64,000 bases of DNA from an uncultured Blautia sp. (GTDB lineage: Bacteria > Bacillota > Clostridia > Lachnospirales > Lachnospiraceae), in assembly GCA_937900135.1 (NCBI GenBank), contig CALCDJ010000034.1:21964-85963 (forward strand), read 5' to 3'. A model generated the notes under the pieces. It was not told the DNA's origin, did not search any database, and saw nothing but the letters and a program-made list of their open reading frames with translations. The position numbers were made by a program, and so were the translations under genes. Positions 61,601 to 64,000 of this stretch are shown piece after piece (position 1 is the first letter of the stretch; every line of letters begins with the position of its first letter).

Positions 61601-62583
61601 AAAACTTTATGAATCAGTTTGCAGGGTTCCTCATTAAGAATGAACAAAAACAAAGATTGGCTATGGTTAACCTCACAATAGCTCAAAGTGCTCTTGTGAC
61701 AATGCAGAATTACTTTGCAGAAATTGCAATTGATTTTAGCTTTCAGGAAAGACAGTTGACTCTTTGTGTTATGGAAACACAAAACATAGAGCGACTAATA
61801 ATGTGCTGTAGCTACTACCAGACACATTCGCCAAATAAGTATTTTAATAAATATCAAATTAGCAATTGGTATGACGGGCATTGTCGGGATGAGAGAAAGA
61901 TAGTAGAAGACGGATTGTCGGAATTAGAATCAAAGTATTCGATTCATTTTCCTGATCAGATTTACACCATTGACATGTTGAGCTATTATCCCATCATAGT
62001 TGGTAATTTTGATATGGCATCGGAAAGCAATTTAACCGAATGGCTTCTGGGCTGTATCGCATTTGCTGATGCTCCCTTTGATTACCTAGTCATATTATCT
62101 GCAAACGAGTCCAAAGAAATAGATTCTACTGCTTTACAGTTCCCTCGACGGATGCTCGTTGACGTCAAGAAGGCAATCGAATCAGAAAATCATTCATTGC
62201 TTGATAAACTGGTGCCTCCATATCCTGTGAATGTGACAGCACAAATGCTTGACTGCTTTAGTGAAAAATATGATTTGCCTGAAAAAAAAGTCACCGATGT
62301 CGATGAACTTCCAATAGGATATATTGCAGAAGAACTATGGATATATTCTAAATCTGTGGAGTTGTTGACGGAACCAGAAGATGCGTGTTATCTTGCAGCT
62401 CAAACGCAAGATATTCAGCTCAACATTACGGAAATGCTTTGTTTATTGAAGAACAAGCTTCCGGTCAAAGATGTCGATTGGTTAATAGAAATTTGTGATA
62501 ACGTATTTTCAGGAGAAAAATTTGATGACATTATGTTCAATAATGTTATTGAACATTTCATACAGAAAAAGATTGAACAGTAA
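58636..62583 (+). CDS. candidate antiphage protein: DUF4297/Cap4-like nuclease plus STAND NTPase
   Basis: This 1315-residue protein appears to have three parts. Residues about 25-230 resemble DUF4297/Cap4-type nucleases: GGQIALRGYSYQFLYS, then acidic EGIEDIDC (Glu63, Asp64, Asp66) and IQLKY (Gln81, Lys83), a PD-(D/E)xK-like set. Residues about 290-540 form a STAND-type P-loop NTPase with Walker A ASSGQGKTT at 304-312, Walker B ILILIDNLD at 356-364 and LLITSRE at 388-393. The remaining 770 residues are helical and unrecognised, plausibly the sensor. The order effector-NTPase-sensor matches Avs/NLR-like antiphage proteins. It lies between tnpV and a relaxase gene. Base composition changes inside the gene. 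It has no signal peptide or membrane segment. Confidence 0.75.
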   Translation: MGKSTKKKNKKITAPKANIQELSISRDGGQIALRGYSYQFLYSCYLILSSSNPSNFFQLEGIEDIDCIMQKNGSNDITHIQLKYSVNKQDASFLTDVLKNFLEAYLLDQNRFFKLVYDFPVAKGHLSKIFASKLDEKSRTHWAGVISNIKKNNPSWNWSVYDFDKFISHLSFEKIEKSILATEIEKTLIRIYEINTDNVSLFANSIKILCFEKMEQRAYVTKAELDSKIQSVKIDISKGPQNPAHSWIRKLDYSKPSIDEGCSFYEGKKATPADIVSGFPIKRPSLEKDVINSICENMVTVIKASSGQGKTTLALRAAYILQNEYIPYQLLWCDEIKEIGNIVQYFKARIQLGEKILILIDNLDNHLSKWNYLVQLLQSELHCHYKLLITSREMDWYNYSGDLSNIQSLKVIKPVLEEKEAIEIFNLFREAKQLHPSITSWQRAWNKIAERQLLIEYVYLLTHGEMLSERIASQISEIGQSSSGKAKCEILRKVCFADLCGVRLSAIKLSASQSEDSGSDFGELLKGMESEFLVHVNEESGYIEGLHPIRSKHVVKRLHEFLPIDNTAISVMKMADKADLSILFSHLPEFTLNKETFFRDAVESLWDEKDLSNYTSAIQGLFSGSVMQYFLSNRAAFDDADAHGGLFLLSTEMCPFAVFEDFGVSMDTLDKMRETFPDNKNIEYLCRLRERIPACCLQETYVYIFCDCLYRKMRTFRFDGIKDITSYTSISEWIYNINPEWNVSAGFSLDDLWSKPEKLTLECVSTLMYLSYCGNREKYMEFVERNLKSILTYLKQWTRSHRVFIDSEKKAIHIEYILRLHNIKTGNEQSVSRLKFLCKALPIFDLYCADALKPTVDLLSAYPVPDDAHKEMPIKNIVIMFHQNLTSLWNKTIMSNYEFDTATEWLNYWFDVREHICLLADKCCACIYKLLGGKPLGSLAGEVDQLREEFALITTGEKRYPKEDRPFEEKATVPERLGKIKSKYFQSIQNFMNQFAGFLIKNEQKQRLAMVNLTIAQSALVTMQNYFAEIAIDFSFQERQLTLCVMETQNIERLIMCCSYYQTHSPNKYFNKYQISNWYDGHCRDERKIVEDGLSELESKYSIHFPDQIYTIDMLSYYPIIVGNFDMASESNLTEWLLGCIAFADAPFDYLVILSANESKEIDSTALQFPRRMLVDVKKAIESENHSLLDKLVPPYPVNVTAQMLDCFSEKYDLPEKKVTDVDELPIGYIAEELWIYSKSVELLTEPEDACYLAAQTQDIQLNITEMLCLLKNKLPVKDVDWLIEICDNVFSGEKFDDIMFNNVIEHFIQKKIEQ

Positions 62584-62747
62584 AATCGTTGTAGCTTGAT
62601 TGTTTTAGCAGACAGTGTCTATTTAATCGAAGAAAAAGAATGTTGATAGTATAGGCATTGAAAATGCTAGACTATGACTTAGATTTCAAATAAAAGTAAA
62701 TAGTTGGAATATTAAAATAATAATGTGTGAATATTATTCATTGTCTC

Positions 62748-62765
62748 GGCACCATTTATGGTGCC
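62748..62765. repeat. short palindrome between defence gene and relaxase
   Basis: GGCACCATTTATGGTGCC has perfect 8-bp arms and a two-base centre. It could form a small hairpin between the converging genes. No T tract follows on either strand. Confidence 0.45.
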
Positions 62766-62784
62766 AGGACAATACTTTAGATGA

Positions 62785-63963
62785 TTACAATTCCATATCA
62801 TGTGACCTTTTCTTAGTCCGAGCAGACTGATTTCGCCGCATTTCCTGTTCTCTCTGATATTTAAGTTCCCATGCACGATGGGAGAAAACATCAGGGTCTT
62901 CCACATTGAGATAATCCACCTCATCGGCTGCAATATCACGACGGTGATAGTCATAATACTTACCAAAAGTACCTTTGAGCTGCTCGATCAGCTTATCCCG
63001 GAAATCAGGACGTATCTGGATTCTGGTATCCAGTAACTCGGTATATTGTTCTGGTTCAGGATGAAATTTTTCTTCCCGGAAAGCGGCGGCATCTTTTTCA
63101 AGCTGTTTTTTGAGCGAGATGTCCTGAGAATCTAGGATATCAAGATTGTTATTCATTTGGTCATATTTCTTGGATAGATTTGTCATATCTTTATCGGTAG
63201 AGCATTGTGCCTGGAAGATTAGCTGCTCTTTCCTTGATTTCAGTTCTTCAATTTCTTCGGTAACAGTGGTAAGCTGCTGATTCAATTTTATATGCTGGAT
63301 GGGATTCAAAATACTGGTTTTCTCTTTTTTCACATTCAGTTCTTTCCGCTCTGTAACTTTAGCTTTGAGTTTCTTTTTAACGGTGTTGTATTTATTCAGT
63401 ATTGGATTAAAATGATTCATCCAGTCATGGATCACTTCTTTTTGCATCTCATTGTGGAGCAAATGATACTGTGTAAAAATCATATGATTGCGGATCGCTT
63501 CTAACGTTTCAGCTATTATTGGAATAGACTTTTCTACAGCTTCAGCCAGTTTTGCTACCTTTGCTTTTAATTCTCGGAGCATTTTGTTATCCGCACGAAT
63601 CTGACGGTTGATTTCACAGCGGTCTGCTATCATGCCTTTCTTTTCCATATTCTGGGCAATGTAGCCTTCATGGATGGTTGGCTGTTCGGTGATTCCCTGA
63701 TCTGCAAAGCTGCGGTGATCAATGGTAGCATTTATCTGATTACGTGCAAGCATTTTATTTACGGCATCTGCCCAGTTTGCCCGCCAGATACAAAGTTGTT
63801 CATCACTGTTCCATTGTTGGGAAATAGGATTCTGTCTGCCATATCGGCTGCTCTTGGGGTGTTTATCAATCCGTTCATATCCTTTTTCCTGTGCAACAGA
63901 GGAAGTCAGATATTCTTTCTTTTTTCCAACTTTATAGCGATATTGCGTAAGCGCAAAATATTG
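62785..63963 (-). CDS. MobA/MobL-family relaxase, C-terminal part
   Basis: MobA/MobL proteins nick plasmids or mobilisable elements at oriT. The visible part has KKEYLTSSVAQEKGYERI, ISQQWNSDEQLCIWRANWAD and RIDHRS-like ATIDHRSFADQGI, then a long coiled coil (about 180-560 bases from the 3' end) and a basic tail. The frame is open from 63963, where TAG at 63964-63966 blocks it. The family's N-terminal catalytic domain with its HxH motif is not in this frame, so the gene is either frameshifted there or cut by the window edge. The first ATG is 63753, but homology clearly extends before it. Confidence 0.78.
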   Translation of the reverse strand, partial: QYFALTQYRYKVGKKKEYLTSSVAQEKGYERIDKHPKSSRYGRQNPISQQWNSDEQLCIWRANWADAVNKMLARNQINATIDHRSFADQGITEQPTIHEGYIAQNMEKKGMIADRCEINRQIRADNKMLRELKAKVAKLAEAVEKSIPIIAETLEAIRNHMIFTQYHLLHNEMQKEVIHDWMNHFNPILNKYNTVKKKLKAKVTERKELNVKKEKTSILNPIQHIKLNQQLTTVTEEIEELKSRKEQLIFQAQCSTDKDMTNLSKKYDQMNNNLDILDSQDISLKKQLEKDAAAFREEKFHPEPEQYTELLDTRIQIRPDFRDKLIEQLKGTFGKYYDYHRRDIAADEVDYLNVEDPDVFSHRAWELKYQREQEMRRNQSARTKKRSHDMEL

Positions 63964-64000
63964 CTACGCTGCCCATGAATCACGCTTGCACCAAAATGAT

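Noticed and set aside
62584..62784. Possible oriT near the relaxase
   Set aside because: Only an 8-bp palindrome is seen, with no nic-like sequence that can be recognised.
1..64000. CRISPR array or insertion sequence
   Set aside because: No regularly spaced direct repeats, transposase genes or IS terminal repeats were found by eye.

Overview
The window reads as a chromosomal segment of a low-to-moderate GC Gram-positive anaerobe. The best fit is the family Lachnospiraceae (Clostridia), possibly a Blautia-like acetogen. Support comes from PolC-type DNA polymerase III, a yifB-dprA-topA-codY run, CIRCE-controlled groESL, a split PurO/AICAR-transformylase pair behind a ZTP riboswitch, and corrinoid C1 enzymes. 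Nearly all sigma-A-like promoters found have a 17-bp spacer. The genus is inference; no rRNA is present.

Layout. 1-5.3 kb: the C-terminal part of PolC, a PurF-like protein that lacks the glutaminase cysteine, a YARHG-domain surface protein and a small XRE regulator. 5.5-13.5 kb: yifB/comM, dprA, topA, codY (with a probable CodY box in front of it) and groES-groEL. 13.6-18.9 kb: a DUF6106-like membrane protein, guaB, a cell-wall amidase, the ZTP riboswitch with purO and AICAR transformylase, and tRNA-Gly(GCC). 19.2-20.5 kb: a decayed stretch with three truncated genes (lyxose isomerase, CobW-like GTPase, PocR-type regulator). 20.6-28.5 kb: a RamA-like reductive activase, a secreted 3D-domain protein, metY on the minus strand, and a 941-residue fusion of pterin methyltransferase, corrinoid protein and UroD-type methyltransferase. 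The activase and fusion together hold all the parts of a corrinoid demethylase. 28.7-36 kb: an AraC regulator, a GH31 glycosidase, a YesN response regulator with a frameshifted YesM kinase, and an iron alcohol dehydrogenase. 36-43.2 kb: glyA, then an NRAMP-fold transporter with pxpB-pxpC-accB-accC-pxpA, a 5-oxoproline cluster built like a split urea carboxylase. 43.3-49.3 kb: an atypical thioredoxin reductase with thioredoxin, a radical SAM protein, a 34-residue membrane peptide, a HypE-like protein, trmL and adenine deaminase. 49.3-58 kb: mutS2 with a two-component pair, an HtrA-like pseudoprotease, yhaM and rlmD.

58-64 kb is an accessory, mobile region: TnpV, a 1315-residue protein with an apparent DUF4297/Cap4-like nuclease domain fused to a STAND-type NTPase, and the C-terminal part of a MobA/MobL relaxase. 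The 1315-residue gene is the strongest candidate for an undescribed system; it looks like a single-gene Avs/NLR-like antiphage defence protein.

Themes. Purine and one-carbon metabolism recur: PurF-like, GuaB, PurO, AICAR transformylase, GlyA, adenine deaminase and the corrinoid/tetrahydrofolate system. Several genes retain their fold but have lost canonical catalytic motifs (PurF-like, HtrA-like, thioredoxin reductase-like, NRAMP-like). All functional statements rest on reading motifs by eye; no database search was run.
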